Positions 27,173-37,262 are shown, counted from the stretch's first letter. The stretch is 64,000 nt of DNA from Alistipes sp. (GCA_020026375.1 JAHHQN010000008.1:1-64000), one strand, 5' to 3'. Translations and numbers: made by a program. Notes: generated from the sequence alone by a model not told the origin.

Positions 27173-28837
27173 ATGGACTGGTTAATTAATCTTTTTGTAG
27201 GTGACGGAATCGCCCACGTCGTCTTGACATTCTCTTTAGTCATCACATTCGGTATTCTACTAGGCAAAGTGAAAATCGCCGGTGTTTCGCTCGGTATCAC
27301 ATGGATTCTGTTCGTCGGCATCATTCTCAGCCACTTTGGCATGAAAGTAGACAAAGAAGTGCTGCATTTCGTTAAGGAATTCGGCCTGATTCTCTTTGTC
27401 TTCTCCATCGGTTTACAGGTGGGTCCCGGTTTCTTCTCGTCATTCAAGAAGGGCGGTATGCAGCTGGTTGCCTGTGCAACAGCCATCGTCTTCCTCGGCG
27501 CACTCACAGCCTATGGCATTCACGTGGTGACAGGTACCGACATTCCGACCATGGTCGGCGTTTTGTCGGGTGCAGTAACCAACACCCCCGGTTTGGGTGC
27601 CGCACAGCAGGCTTATGCCGATGCTTCGGGCATCAACGACCCCAACATCGCATTGGGTTATGCCGTGGCTTATCCCCTTGGTGTTGTGGGTATCATCATC
27701 TCGATGATTTTCATCCGCTACGCTTTGAGAGTGAACTTCTCAAAGGAGGACGAGGAGTTGAAGGCACTCTCCGAGGAGAACAAACTCGCAGACAAGGTAT
27801 CGGTGGCGTTCAACAACAAAATGCTTGACGGCCGTACCATCTCCAATATCAGAAATCTGATTAACCGCCAGTTCGTCATCTCGCGCGTCATGCACGAAGA
27901 CGACAGCATCACCATGGCAGACGCCGAGACCACAATTCACCTCGGCGACAAGATGTGGATTGTATGTCAGCCCGAAGATACGGAGGCCATCGTGGCATTC
28001 TTTGGTCAGAAGGTAGACATGACCGATGAGGATTGGGAGACCAACACCCCCGGTGCACAGCTCATCTCTCGCCGTATTCTGATTACCAAGTCATCGATTA
28101 ACAGCAAGCGTCTCGCAGATTTGAGACTCCGTACCAAATACGGTATCAACATCACCCGTATCAACCGTGCCGGTCTGGATTTGATTCCCTACCCCGGTTT
28201 GGAGTTGCAGGTCGGTGACCGTGTGATGGTCGTAGGTCCTGCCGACGGCGTAAACAAAGTGGCTGATGTGTTGGGTAACTCGCTCAAGAAGCTCAACCAC
28301 CCCAATCTGGTTACCATCTTCGTGGGTATCGCCCTCGGTGTGATTCTCGGTTCTATTCCGTTGCTTAACGTACCCCAGCCCGTGAAGTTGGGTCTGGCAG
28401 GCGGTCCTCTGATTGTGGCTCTGCTTATCGGTCGTTTCGGTACGCACTTCCACTTGGTTACTTACACCACCATGAGTGCCAACCTCATGTTGCGTGAGGT
28501 GGGTATCGCCCTCTTCCTCGCAGCCGTGGGTATCGGCGCAGGTGACGGCTTCATCGATGCCATCATGAACGGCGGTTACCGCTGGATTGGCTACGGTGCC
28601 ATCATTACCATCGTTCCGCTGCTCATCGTGGGCATTGTGGCTCGTGTATGGCTCAAGATGAACTACTACACACTCATGGGTCTGATGTCGGGTGCGATGA
28701 CCGATCCCCCCGCATTGGCCTATGCCAACGGAGTGGCCGGCAACGACATGCCTGCCGTGGGCTACTCTACCGTTTATCCCGTTGTGATGTTCCTCCGAGT
28801 TCTCACAGCACAGATATTCATATTGTTTGCACTATAA
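27173..28837 (+). CDS. AspT/YidE/YbjL-type transporter with central RCK_C domains
   Basis: 554 aa. Two membrane halves of the AspT/YidE/YbjL duplication (about 1-185 and 385-554) flank a cytosolic part with two TrkA-C (RCK_C) domains, around 205-285 and 295-375. Each half carries the repeat hallmark: SGAVTNTPGLGAAQQAY in the first and SGAMTDPPALAYAN in the second. Characterised members exchange aspartate for alanine (AspT); most relatives have no known substrate. The gene uses more AT-tolerant, highly expressed-style codons than its neighbours. It is a single unit with its own promoter and terminator, and an aminotransferase follows as a separate unit. Confidence 0.88.
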   Translation: MDWLINLFVGDGIAHVVLTFSLVITFGILLGKVKIAGVSLGITWILFVGIILSHFGMKVDKEVLHFVKEFGLILFVFSIGLQVGPGFFSSFKKGGMQLVACATAIVFLGALTAYGIHVVTGTDIPTMVGVLSGAVTNTPGLGAAQQAYADASGINDPNIALGYAVAYPLGVVGIIISMIFIRYALRVNFSKEDEELKALSEENKLADKVSVAFNNKMLDGRTISNIRNLINRQFVISRVMHEDDSITMADAETTIHLGDKMWIVCQPEDTEAIVAFFGQKVDMTDEDWETNTPGAQLISRRILITKSSINSKRLADLRLRTKYGINITRINRAGLDLIPYPGLELQVGDRVMVVGPADGVNKVADVLGNSLKKLNHPNLVTIFVGIALGVILGSIPLLNVPQPVKLGLAGGPLIVALLIGRFGTHFHLVTYTTMSANLMLREVGIALFLAAVGIGAGDGFIDAIMNGGYRWIGYGAIITIVPLLIVGIVARVWLKMNYYTLMGLMSGAMTDPPALAYANGVAGNDMPAVGYSTVYPVVMFLRVLTAQIFILFAL

Positions 28838-28844
28838 CCTCACA

Positions 28845-28876
28845 AAAGGAGATGCCTCACCGCATCTCCTTTTTTA
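28845..28876 (+). terminator. Terminator after the AspT-like gene
   Basis: AAAGGAGATGC (28845-28855) pairs with GCATCTCCTTT (28862-28872), then T residues. Confidence 0.9.
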
Positions 28877-28931
28877 GATAACAGAAACAGACACAATACT
28901 ATACATTCCTTTTTTAAACAAAAAACTATCT

Positions 28932-30119
28932 ATGACAAAACAGGTCAAAATCGAGCGTTCACACCGTCTGGACGGTATTGGTGAATACTACTTCTCGCGT
29001 CGTCTGCGCGAGATTGCGGAAACTGAAGCGGCAACAGGTCGTCAGATTGTAAAATTGGCGATGGGCAGCCCCGACCTTCCTCCCCACCACTCGGTCATCG
29101 AGCGTCTGCAGAAGGAGGCACAGCGTCCCGATGTTCACAAGTACATGTCATTCAAGGGCGAACCTATTTTGAGAAAGGCTTTTGCCGACTGGTACAAGAA
29201 GTGGTACCACACCGAACTGGACTACAACTCGGAGGTGCTGCCGCTCATCGGCTCGAAGGAGGGCGTGATGCACATCTGCATGACCTTCCTCAACAAGGGC
29301 GACAAGGTGTTGGTACCCAACCCCGGATACCCCACCTACTCGGCAGCCGTAAGACTGTCGGGCGGCGAAATGCTGCCTTATGCCATCAATAAGGAAAACA
29401 ACTTCTACCCCGACTTCGAGGCCATCGAGAAGGCCGGTCTCGACGGTGTGAAGATGATGCTGGTCAACTATCCCAGCATGCCCACCGGACAGACTCCTAC
29501 CATGGAGTTGTTCGAGAAGGTCATCGAGTTCGGTGCCAAGCACAATATCCTCATCGTTCACGACAACCCCTACAGCTTTATCCGCAACGCCGAGGCTCCC
29601 ATCTCCATCATGCAGGTGGAGGGCGCAAAGGAGGTGGCTCTCGAAATGAACTCGCTCTCGAAGGGTCACTCGATGGCCGGCTGGCGTGTGGGTGTCATCG
29701 TGGGCAAGAAGGAGTGGATTGACTCGATTCTGACCTTCAAGTCGAACATGGACACCGGTATGTTCTACCCCATTCAGGCTGCGGCCGAGACCGCACTGGC
29801 ACTGGGTGAGGAGTGGTTCACCGAACTCAACGACATCTACTACCGCCGCGAGAAGCAGGCCTACGAACTGCTCGACGCGCTCGGCTGTCCTTACAGAAAG
29901 CACCAGGCCGGTCTGTTCGTATGGGCCGAGCTGCCCGAGGATTTCGAGGGCGACTGCTACGATTTCTCGGACATGGTGATGGAAAAGTGCGATGTGTTCG
30001 TGGTTCCCGGCGCCATCTTCGGTTCGGAGGGCAAGCGTTATATCCGCATCACCCTCTGCTGCCCCGAGGAGCAGCTGAAGCGTGCGACCGACAATATCAA
30101 GAAGGCATTTGGCAAATAG
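28932..30119 (+). CDS. PLP-dependent aminotransferase, class I/II
   Basis: 395-aa fold-type I aminotransferase. Family features are NPGYPTY (near 131-137), NYPSMPTGQTP in place of the usual NYPxNPTG, HDNPY (the PLP ring Asp), the PLP lysine in NSLSKGHSMAGWR, and the substrate-binding Arg near YIRITL. The overall pattern is close to the LL-diaminopimelate and alanine/aspartate aminotransferase group, but I cannot assign the amino acid. It is much shorter than AspD aspartate decarboxylases (about 530 aa), so despite sitting next to an AspT-like transporter it is not AspD. It has its own terminator. Confidence 0.88.
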   Translation: MTKQVKIERSHRLDGIGEYYFSRRLREIAETEAATGRQIVKLAMGSPDLPPHHSVIERLQKEAQRPDVHKYMSFKGEPILRKAFADWYKKWYHTELDYNSEVLPLIGSKEGVMHICMTFLNKGDKVLVPNPGYPTYSAAVRLSGGEMLPYAINKENNFYPDFEAIEKAGLDGVKMMLVNYPSMPTGQTPTMELFEKVIEFGAKHNILIVHDNPYSFIRNAEAPISIMQVEGAKEVALEMNSLSKGHSMAGWRVGVIVGKKEWIDSILTFKSNMDTGMFYPIQAAAETALALGEEWFTELNDIYYRREKQAYELLDALGCPYRKHQAGLFVWAELPEDFEGDCYDFSDMVMEKCDVFVVPGAIFGSEGKRYIRITLCCPEEQLKRATDNIKKAFGK

Positions 30120-30144
30120 TCAGACGCAGGAGATATTCATTTCG

Positions 30145-30178
30145 GGGAGTTGTCCGTATCGGGCAACTCCTTTTTTTG
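30145..30178 (+). terminator. Terminator after the aminotransferase
   Basis: GGAGTTG (30146-30152) pairs with CAACTCC (30164-30170), followed by seven T. Confidence 0.85.
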
Positions 30179-30281
30179 TGTGCCGCGGCGGGGAGGGCTA
30201 CACGGAAAGCGGCTATTACCGAAGTACACGGGAGAAGAGGACGGCGCCACGGCCACTCTGCATCGGAGGAAAGGAGGGTAC

Positions 30282-30313
30282 AAAAAAAGCCGGTTCACGA
30301 AGAACCGGCTTTA
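30282..30313 (-). terminator. Terminator of purT
   Basis: AAAGCCGGTTC (30286-30296) pairs with GAACCGGCTTT (30302-30312). On the minus strand a U tract follows (A run 30282-30288). Confidence 0.9.
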
Positions 30314-30334
30314 TGAAAGGCAACGGGGCGGAAA

Positions 30335-31513
30335 TTACTTCACCACCTTGATTTTGTCGGCGGCAGCCTTCGTACGGTTGCGCAGCTCCTCGAGGCTGCT
30401 GCCGTGGGGGGCATAGCCCACAACCACACCCATTCGGCGGTTGACGCGTGCCGACGGTTTGCCGAAGATGCGCAAATCGCTGCACGGCGAGAGGCTCATG
30501 GCCTCCTCCACCCCCTCGTAGTGCGGTGCAGTAGAGGTCTCTACGGGCGAGAGAATCACGGCACTGGCTCCGATGCGCTCGAAGGTAATCTCGGGAACGG
30601 GAATGCCCAAGATGGCACGCAGGTGGAGTTCGAACTCGTTGAAATTCTGGGTGCCGGCCAGTGTCACCATACCGGTATCGTGGGGACGGGGCGAAAGTTC
30701 GGAGAAGTAGACACCGTTCTCGTGGCTCAGGAAGAACTCCACACCCCAAAGACCCTCGCCCGAGAGTGCTTTGGTCACGGCGGCGGCCATACGCTGCGCC
30801 TCCTTGAGGTGCTCGGGTGCGATATGCGGCGACTGGAAGCTCTCGCGGTAGTCACCGCCCTTCTGCACATGGCCGATGGGCGGACAGAAAAGCGTATTGC
30901 CGTTCTTCTGCGTGACGGTCAGCAGGGTAATCTCGCTGTCGAACTGTATGAACTCCTCGACAATCAGCTCGCGGATATCGCCACGCGAACCCTCACAACC
31001 GTATTTCCAGGCGTGGGCCACATCGTCGGCCGACTTCATCACCGACTGTCCCTTGCCCGATGAAGACATCAGCGGCTTCACCACGCAGGGATAGCCCACC
31101 TTGTCGGCCGCCGCGCGCAGCTCCTCCTCCGAACGGGCGTAGAAGTAGCGGGCTGTCTTGAGTCCCAGCTCCACGGCTGCCAGCTCGCGAATGGCCTTGC
31201 GGTTCATCGTGAAGTTGACGGCACGCGCACTCGGAACCACCTGAATACCCTCCTTCTCGAAGTCGTAGAGACGCTCGGTGCGGATCGCCTCGATTTCGGG
31301 GACGATAATATCGGGGTGATGACGTCCGACCACCTCGGCCAGCGCATCGCCGTCGAGCATATCGAACACCTCGCAGCCGTCGGCCACCTGCATGGCAGGC
31401 GCACCTGCATAACTGTCACACGCCACAACGGTCTGTCCCAATCGCTGTGCGGCAATCACGAACTCCTTGCCCAGCTCGCCGGAACCGAGCAGCAGAATCT
31501 TCTTTGTCTTCAT
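30335..31513 (-). CDS. purT: Formate-dependent phosphoribosylglycinamide formyltransferase 2
   Basis: 392-aa ATP-grasp enzyme that makes formyl-GAR from GAR, formate and ATP in purine synthesis, independent of folate. Features in order are the N-terminal GSGELGKE loop (11-18), the IVPEIEAI segment, MNRKAIRELAA, the ATP-binding VVKPLMSSSGKGQSV and the metal-binding FFLSHENGVYFSELSPRPHDTGMVT. The length is typical for PurT. It is a single-gene unit with a consensus promoter (31573-31602) and its own terminator. Confidence 0.96.
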   Translation of the reverse strand: MKTKKILLLGSGELGKEFVIAAQRLGQTVVACDSYAGAPAMQVADGCEVFDMLDGDALAEVVGRHHPDIIVPEIEAIRTERLYDFEKEGIQVVPSARAVNFTMNRKAIRELAAVELGLKTARYFYARSEEELRAAADKVGYPCVVKPLMSSSGKGQSVMKSADDVAHAWKYGCEGSRGDIRELIVEEFIQFDSEITLLTVTQKNGNTLFCPPIGHVQKGGDYRESFQSPHIAPEHLKEAQRMAAAVTKALSGEGLWGVEFFLSHENGVYFSELSPRPHDTGMVTLAGTQNFNEFELHLRAILGIPVPEITFERIGASAVILSPVETSTAPHYEGVEEAMSLSPCSDLRIFGKPSARVNRRMGVVVGYAPHGSSLEELRNRTKAAADKIKVVK

Positions 31514-31572
31514 ATCAGTTTGAGATTTAGTAATTCCAAATGGTTGGAACGGGCCTTTACCCGTTCGCGAGA

Positions 31573-31602
31573 CAAAGATAAGATATTCGCACTGAAAAGC
31601 AA
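31573..31602 (-). promoter_or_regulatory. Consensus promoter for purT
   Basis: On the minus strand, TTG (31602-31600), a 19-base spacer, and TATCTTTG (31580-31573), about 60 bases upstream of the start codon. Confidence 0.7.
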
Positions 31603-31678
31603 GAATTAAGAAATTAAATAAATTAACAAATTATAAACTTTCGGCACAACAGAGGAAGGCTGCGCGTGGTCGGCAGAC

Positions 31679-31717
31679 AAAAAAAAGAGATGTGAGGTCA
31701 AGACCGTCACATCTCTT
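31679..31717 (-). terminator. Terminator of tmRNA
   Basis: AAGAGATGTGA pairs with TCACATCTCTT across 31685-31717, and on the minus strand a U tract follows (A run 31680-31686). It lies 8 bases past the mature tmRNA 3' end. Confidence 0.85.
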
Positions 31718-31724
31718 CTGCTTG

Positions 31725-32125
31725 TGGAGGCGGCGGGAGTCGAACCCGCGTCCAAACAAGGAGCCCGAGAGCTTTCTACACGTTTAGTCGCCACTTCGTC
31801 CTTCTCCTCACGTCCGGCAGGCGACTACCTAACGCGAAGCCCAGTCTCTAAGATTTCGCCCCCGGGCCGAGACCCTCCCGAAGACTATCTCCAAAGGAAT
31901 GATACCCCGTATGGAAAGCGATTAAGGAGCGGAACCACTCTCCGGGATACTCGTCGCTAAAGCTCCTTGGCTTCTGCGATTAAGCTAATTTTCCTTGAAA
32001 ATTAGGCAGCGAGTGCAAGGCTGTTATTGCCATTTGAATTTTGAGCATCGGGATTAACGAGCCGCCACACAGCGCTCGACGTGCTTACAATCAAACTCTA
32101 CCTGCTGTCAAAACCGGGCGCCCCC
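31725..32125 (-). ncRNA. ssrA: tmRNA (transfer-messenger RNA)
   Basis: About 401 bases on the minus strand. The 5' end GGGGGCG (32125-32119) pairs with the 3' end CGCCTCC (31732-31726) as the acceptor stem with one G-U pair; A at 31725 is the unpaired base before the CCA, which is not encoded. The 3' TΨC arm reads GGGTTCGACTCCC. The open frame (around 32030-32000) encodes a tag that reads GNNSLALAA before TAA, close to the Bacteroidetes form and with the LALAA end that targets proteins to ClpXP. It frees stalled ribosomes and tags the incomplete products. A TATTTTTG -7 box lies at 32166-32159 on the minus strand. Confidence 0.97.
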
Positions 32126-32158
32126 AGTTTGTCGGCTTTCATTGATTGAAAGGTTTGG

Positions 32159-32166
32159 CAAAAATA
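32159..32166 (-). promoter_or_regulatory. Promoter -7 box for tmRNA
   Basis: TATTTTTG on the minus strand (TAnnTTTG), 34 bases upstream of the mature 5' end, leaving a short precursor leader. Confidence 0.5.
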
Positions 32167-32356
32167 ATACATTTTTTCGGAAAACAACCCATATTTTGCA
32201 ACTTTATGCAAAACATCTGACCCACCGCACGCATCAACATGATAATTTACAACACGTTACCCTCCTGCAAAGAGATTCGACGTGCCAGAAAATCCCGACC
32301 ACATGTTTCAGATTCCATTTTTTTCACTACCTTTACATAATAAAACAGATTTTGAC

Positions 32357-33100
<744 letters not shown>

Positions 33101-33156
33101 GAGGACGCCCCACGAAAAAAACAGATTACCCGAAGGATTTTCCTCCGACACGGAAC

Positions 33157-33192
33157 ATGCCGCCACAGATTATATCGGGCGGCATATTTTTT
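33157..33192 (+). terminator. Terminator after ftsE
   Basis: ATGCCGCC (33157-33164) pairs with GGCGGCAT (33178-33185), followed by a T run. Confidence 0.8.
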
Positions 33193-33285
33193 TGGATTTC
33201 AGGCAAATAGCACCAACGGTCGCAGGCACGGTACAAAGATGCGGGGCAGGGTGTAAAAAATAGCAGATTACAAAGTTTTCAAGCC

Positions 33286-33316
33286 TTGATTTTTCGTGAA
33301 AACTTTTGTATATTTG
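33286..33316 (+). promoter_or_regulatory. Consensus promoter for gyrB
   Basis: TTG at 33286-33288, 20-base spacer, TATATTTG at 33309-33316, 22 bases before the start codon. Confidence 0.75.
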
Positions 33317-33337
33317 TACGATATTTAAAGCGAAAAA

Positions 33338-35296
33338 ATGAGTACCGAACTGGAAAACGTAAAAAAACAAGAAGAAGAGTATTCGGCATCGAATATCCAG
33401 GTCCTCGAAGGTCTGGAAGCGGTGCGCAAACGCCCGGCCATGTACATTGGTGACATCGGCGAGAAGGGTTTGCACCATTTGGTATATGAGGTTGTCGATA
33501 ACTCTATCGATGAGGCGTTGGCTGGCTACTGTAACAAGATTGACGTCATCATAAACGAAGATAATTCGATAACGGTAAAGGACAACGGCCGCGGTATCCC
33601 CACCGACTTTCACGAAAAGGAGGGTAAATCGGCCCTCGAGGTCGTCCTGACCGTACTCCACGCAGGTGGTAAGTTCGACAAGGGCAGCTACAAGGTGTCG
33701 GGCGGTCTCCACGGTGTGGGTGTGTCGTGTGTCAACGCACTCTCGACCCTGCTCGTCGCCGAGGTGCATGCGCGCGACGGCAAAATCTACAAGCAGACCT
33801 ACTCGAAGGGTAAACCCACTTCGAAGGTCGAGGTGGTGGGAACCTGCGAGGACAGAGGTACCATCATCACCTTCAAGCCCGATGCCGACATCTTCTCGCT
33901 CACCACAGAGTACAAGTATTCGACTCTGTCGAGCCGACTCAGAGAGCTGGCCTTCCTGAACAAGGGCATTCAGCTCAACATCTATGACCGCCGTCCCGAC
34001 GACGAGGGAAAACTCCATGAGGACCATTTCCACTCGGAGCAGGGTCTGCTGGAGTTCGTGAAGTATCTCGATGCCACACGAGGCACCCCGATCATCGACA
34101 CCATCATCTATCTCGACACCGAGAAGAACGGCGTTCCCGTGGAGGTGGCCATGCGCTACAACGACACCTTCTCGGAGAATGTGCACTCCTATGTAAACAA
34201 CATCAACACCATCGAGGGCGGTACCCACCTCACGGGCTTCCGCCGCGCACTGACCCGTACACTGAAGAAATATGCCGAGGATTCGGGCATGCTCGCCAAG
34301 CTGAAGTTCGACATCAACGGCGATGACTTCCGCGAGGGTCTGACCGCCGTAGTGTCGGTGAAGGTCGCAGAACCCCAGTTCGAGGGTCAGACCAAGACCA
34401 AGCTGGGCAACGACGACGTATCGGCCGCCGTAGACCAGGCTGTGTCGGCCGCCCTGACCAACTATCTGGAGGAGCACCCCAAGGACGCACGCGCCATCGT
34501 GCAGAAGGTGATCCTGGCCGCAACGGCACGCCATGCCGCACAGCACGCACGCAAACTCGTGCAGCGCAAGAGCGTACTCTCGGGTGCGGGTCTTCCCGGA
34601 AAGCTGGCCGACTGTACGAGCCGTGACCGCTCGATTGCCGAAATCTTCTTCGTCGAGGGTGATTCGGCAGGTGGTACCGCAAAGTCGGGCCGCGACCGTA
34701 CCTTCCAGGCCATCATGCCTCTGCGTGGTAAGATTCTCAACATCGAGAAGGCGCAGGAGCACCGCATGTGGGAAAACGAGGAAATCAAGAACATGTTCAC
34801 CGCTCTGGGTGTGAGCATCGGAACCGAGGAGGACAGCAAGGCCCTCAACCTCGAAAAACTGAGATACGACAAGATTATCATCATGACCGATGCCGATGTG
34901 GACGGAAGCCACATTGCGACACTCATGCTGACCTTCTTCTTCCGCAAGATGAAGCCCCTCATCGAGAACGGTCACGTTTATATCGCCGCACCTCCCCTCT
35001 TCCTGGTGAAGAAGGGCAAGCAGGAGCGTTACTGCTGGAACGAGAAACAGCGCGACGAAGCCATACAGCTCCTCGGAAAGGGTGCGCACGTTCAGCGATA
35101 CAAAGGTCTTGGTGAGATGGACAACAACCAGTTGTGGGAGACGACCATGAACCCCGACACCCGTATCCTGCGTCAGGTCAACATCGAAAACGCGGCCGAG
35201 GCCGACCGTATCTTCTCGATGCTGATGGGTGACGATGTTCCGCCCCGCCGCGAGTTCATCGAGGAGAACGCCCACTACGCAAATATTGACGCATAA
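33338..35296 (+). CDS. gyrB: DNA gyrase subunit B
   Basis: 652-aa ATPase subunit of DNA gyrase, which adds negative supercoils. The GHKL ATPase domain is at the N-terminus (VLEGLEAVRKRPAMYIGD, then VVDNSIDEALAGYC with the catalytic region, DNGRGIP, and GGLHGVGVS). The TOPRIM domain contains EIFFVEGDSAGG and MTDADVDGSHI, and the C-terminus carries QRYKGLGEM. Length and domain order match bacterial GyrB without the proteobacterial insertion. It is transcribed alone from a perfect promoter, and gyrA is not nearby. ParE shares this layout; the YKGLGEM and TOPRIM details favour GyrB. Confidence 0.94.
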   Translation: MSTELENVKKQEEEYSASNIQVLEGLEAVRKRPAMYIGDIGEKGLHHLVYEVVDNSIDEALAGYCNKIDVIINEDNSITVKDNGRGIPTDFHEKEGKSALEVVLTVLHAGGKFDKGSYKVSGGLHGVGVSCVNALSTLLVAEVHARDGKIYKQTYSKGKPTSKVEVVGTCEDRGTIITFKPDADIFSLTTEYKYSTLSSRLRELAFLNKGIQLNIYDRRPDDEGKLHEDHFHSEQGLLEFVKYLDATRGTPIIDTIIYLDTEKNGVPVEVAMRYNDTFSENVHSYVNNINTIEGGTHLTGFRRALTRTLKKYAEDSGMLAKLKFDINGDDFREGLTAVVSVKVAEPQFEGQTKTKLGNDDVSAAVDQAVSAALTNYLEEHPKDARAIVQKVILAATARHAAQHARKLVQRKSVLSGAGLPGKLADCTSRDRSIAEIFFVEGDSAGGTAKSGRDRTFQAIMPLRGKILNIEKAQEHRMWENEEIKNMFTALGVSIGTEEDSKALNLEKLRYDKIIIMTDADVDGSHIATLMLTFFFRKMKPLIENGHVYIAAPPLFLVKKGKQERYCWNEKQRDEAIQLLGKGAHVQRYKGLGEMDNNQLWETTMNPDTRILRQVNIENAAEADRIFSMLMGDDVPPRREFIEENAHYANIDA

Positions 35297-35312
35297 ATCA
35301 AGTCATTCAGAG

Positions 35313-35353
35313 AAAAAGGATTGTCTCCTCAACGGGGAGCAATCCTTTTCTTA
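35313..35353 (+). terminator. Terminator after gyrB
   Basis: GAAAAAGGATTG pairs with CAATCCTTTTC (35340-35350), with an inner extension, and ends in T residues. Confidence 0.85.
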
Positions 35354-35453
35354 AAAACAAACGCCCCGTGAGCGGGCATACGATTTTAAGAAACAAATCA
35401 GATTACTACACGGTTTCGCACGAAACCGCCAAACCACGAATATCACAACAGCT

Positions 35454-36086
35454 ATGAAAGTTACGGTTATCGGAGTCGCCGGAGGTACCGGCTCGGGAAA
35501 ATCAACATTGGTGAAACGTCTTCAGGAGGCATTCAAGGGGGACGACGTGGTGACCTTGTGCCACGACTACTACTACAAGGCGCACCCCGAACTCACCTAT
35601 GAGGAGCGCACAAAACTCAACTATGACCACCCTGCCGCATTCGACACCGACATGATGGTCGAGCACATCAAGGCTCTCAAGGAGAATGTTCCCATCGAAC
35701 ACCCCGTATATTCGTTCGTGGAGCACAACCGTATGGCGGAGACCGTCAGCGTGAAGCCCTCGAAGGTGATTATCGTGGACGGCATTCTGATTTTCGAAAA
35801 CAAGGAATTGCGCGACATGATGGACATCAAGGTCTATGTCGATACCGATGCCGACGTTCGTCTGGCACGTCGTATCCTGCGCGACGTATGCGACAGAGGT
35901 CGAACCATGCAGTCGGTCATCTCGCAGTACACCACCACGGTGAAGCCCATGCACGAGGAATTCGTCGAGCCTTCGAAGAAGTATGCCGACGTGATTATCC
36001 CCGAGGGCGGTTTCAACTCGGTGGCAGTGAAGATGCTGATTCAGAACATCCGTTCACTCATCAAGGAGGGCGAAAAGGAAGAGTAA
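35454..36086 (+). CDS. udk: Uridine kinase
   Basis: 210-aa P-loop kinase that phosphorylates uridine and cytidine in pyrimidine salvage. The P-loop GGTGSGKST is at 10-18. The HDYYYK motif, NYDHPAAFD, VIIVDGILIFENKELRDMMDIKVYVDTDADVRLARRI (lid and Walker B region) and RDVCDRGRTMQSVISQY are all family landmarks. It is followed by its own terminator. Confidence 0.95.
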   Translation: MKVTVIGVAGGTGSGKSTLVKRLQEAFKGDDVVTLCHDYYYKAHPELTYEERTKLNYDHPAAFDTDMMVEHIKALKENVPIEHPVYSFVEHNRMAETVSVKPSKVIIVDGILIFENKELRDMMDIKVYVDTDADVRLARRILRDVCDRGRTMQSVISQYTTTVKPMHEEFVEPSKKYADVIIPEGGFNSVAVKMLIQNIRSLIKEGEKEE

Positions 36087-36108
36087 GTTTCCATTCGGTA
36101 ATAAATAA

Positions 36109-36139
36109 GAAAGGCGACCAGATGATGGTCGCCTTTTCT
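36109..36139 (+). terminator. Terminator after udk
   Basis: AAAGGCGACCA (36110-36120) pairs with TGGTCGCCTTT (36126-36136), followed by T residues. Confidence 0.85.
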
Positions 36140-36156
36140 GTGTTATGCGGTGAGGG

Positions 36157-36849
36157 TTAGAGTTCCTCGCCGTTAGCCATGTTAAAACGGTTCTCATAGA
36201 AGATTGCCAAAGAATATCCACCCAAAGTCTCTTTAATCATAAACCATACAACTTTTTTGGAGAATATATCTAATGAGTATGCCATAAAATCAAGTTTCAT
36301 TTTTTCTTTTTCTTCAGCTGATACATTTTGTAATTCGTCCAAACTTTTCACAGCATATTTTTCTGCCAAAAATTTTGAAAGGTCATTCATTAATTGTGCT
36401 GAATCAATTTGAGGTCTTTGATAGTACGTTGCCTCGAACTGCTTGTTATGTACAATAATCTCATAAGAAATTTTTTCATCTTCCGGTATCTGCTGTCCAT
36501 TTTCACTAAAATCCATATATCTTGGATTATTCTCAAATTGCTTACACAGATTATTAAAATGAATCTTAATCTGCCCCTCATCCACAGCATTCTTATCAAC
36601 CACTGCAATACGCCAAACCTTGTTATTATTGGTTTGAACATTTATATAAACATTACGGCCATTAAACTCACCTTCCTAAATGTCATCAGTTCCAATCACC
36701 TTTGTATAACCTTTGGCGCGAAGTTTATTTAGCATTTCAGACTTAAAACCGTCCACTGGAATACCTAAAAATTTTGTCACATCATTTTGTGCAGATACAT
36801 CAAATGCGCAAAAAAAGAGGACTGCCAAAAATAGGAAAAATCGTTTCAT
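36157..36849 (-). pseudogene. Secreted Bacteroidetes protein gene interrupted by an in-frame TAG
   Basis: Reading the minus strand from ATG at 36849: a signal peptide (MKRFFLFLAVLFFCAFDVSA) and the start of a mature domain (FLGIPVDGFKSEMLNKLRAKGY) run to TAG at 36678-36676. Beyond the stop the same frame continues without interruption for about 170 codons (EGEFNGRNVYINVQTNNN, KVWRIAVVDKNAVDEGQIKI, then a helical C-terminus) to 36157. The two halves together resemble a small family of secreted Bacteroidales proteins of unknown function with the FLGIPVDG block near the start. A single nonsense change therefore splits a 230-codon gene. The base composition is more AT-rich than the neighbours, suggesting transfer or relaxed selection. 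Confidence 0.75.
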
Positions 36850-37262
36850 ATCAATATTTTTTTTCGCGCCCCTCAAGGCGACTGGTTAATAGCAGAAAAA
36901 TCACCAATTGGAGAGGAGCTGAAATAAACCCCCTCCACAACGTAATACGATAGTTAAAGGTAGTGAATATTTCACAAATAAAGAAAAAAACAGTGGGCTT
37001 TTTATTGGGTCGAGAGCTTGAATGGGGCTTTGGTTTTCGGGGAGGAGTAATGCGGAGATTTTTAGAGTGCACGGAGGGGAAATGTGACAATGTGGGAACG
37101 GGAAAAGTGAATAAGATGAGGGGGGGCAACAAGGACGAGGAGTATCGAGGACGAGCGAGAGAAAGAGCCGATAATGACAGCGGTCGGGCAATTCTTCGAG
37201 AGTAGAAGTTGCGTCTTGGGGACTTCTACGCCGTGGACGGTAGCAGATGCGGTGGCTAAAAC
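36850..37262. other. Intergenic stretch without a recognisable gene
   Basis: 413 bp. The plus strand is G-rich in its right half (including a seven-G run near 37121-37127) and the frames open here give proline- or arginine-rich translations with no family match. The promoter of the interrupted secreted-protein gene must lie at its left end, but no perfect TAnnTTTG box is seen there. It may be decayed sequence. Confidence 0.5.

Noticed and set aside
33170..35275. A 701-codon open frame antisense to gyrB
   Set aside because: A shadow of an unmistakable gyrB on the plus strand.
36851..37132. 93-codon minus-strand frame in the gap beside the interrupted gene
   Set aside because: Proline/serine/lysine-rich translation, no promoter box, no family likeness; consistent with chance.
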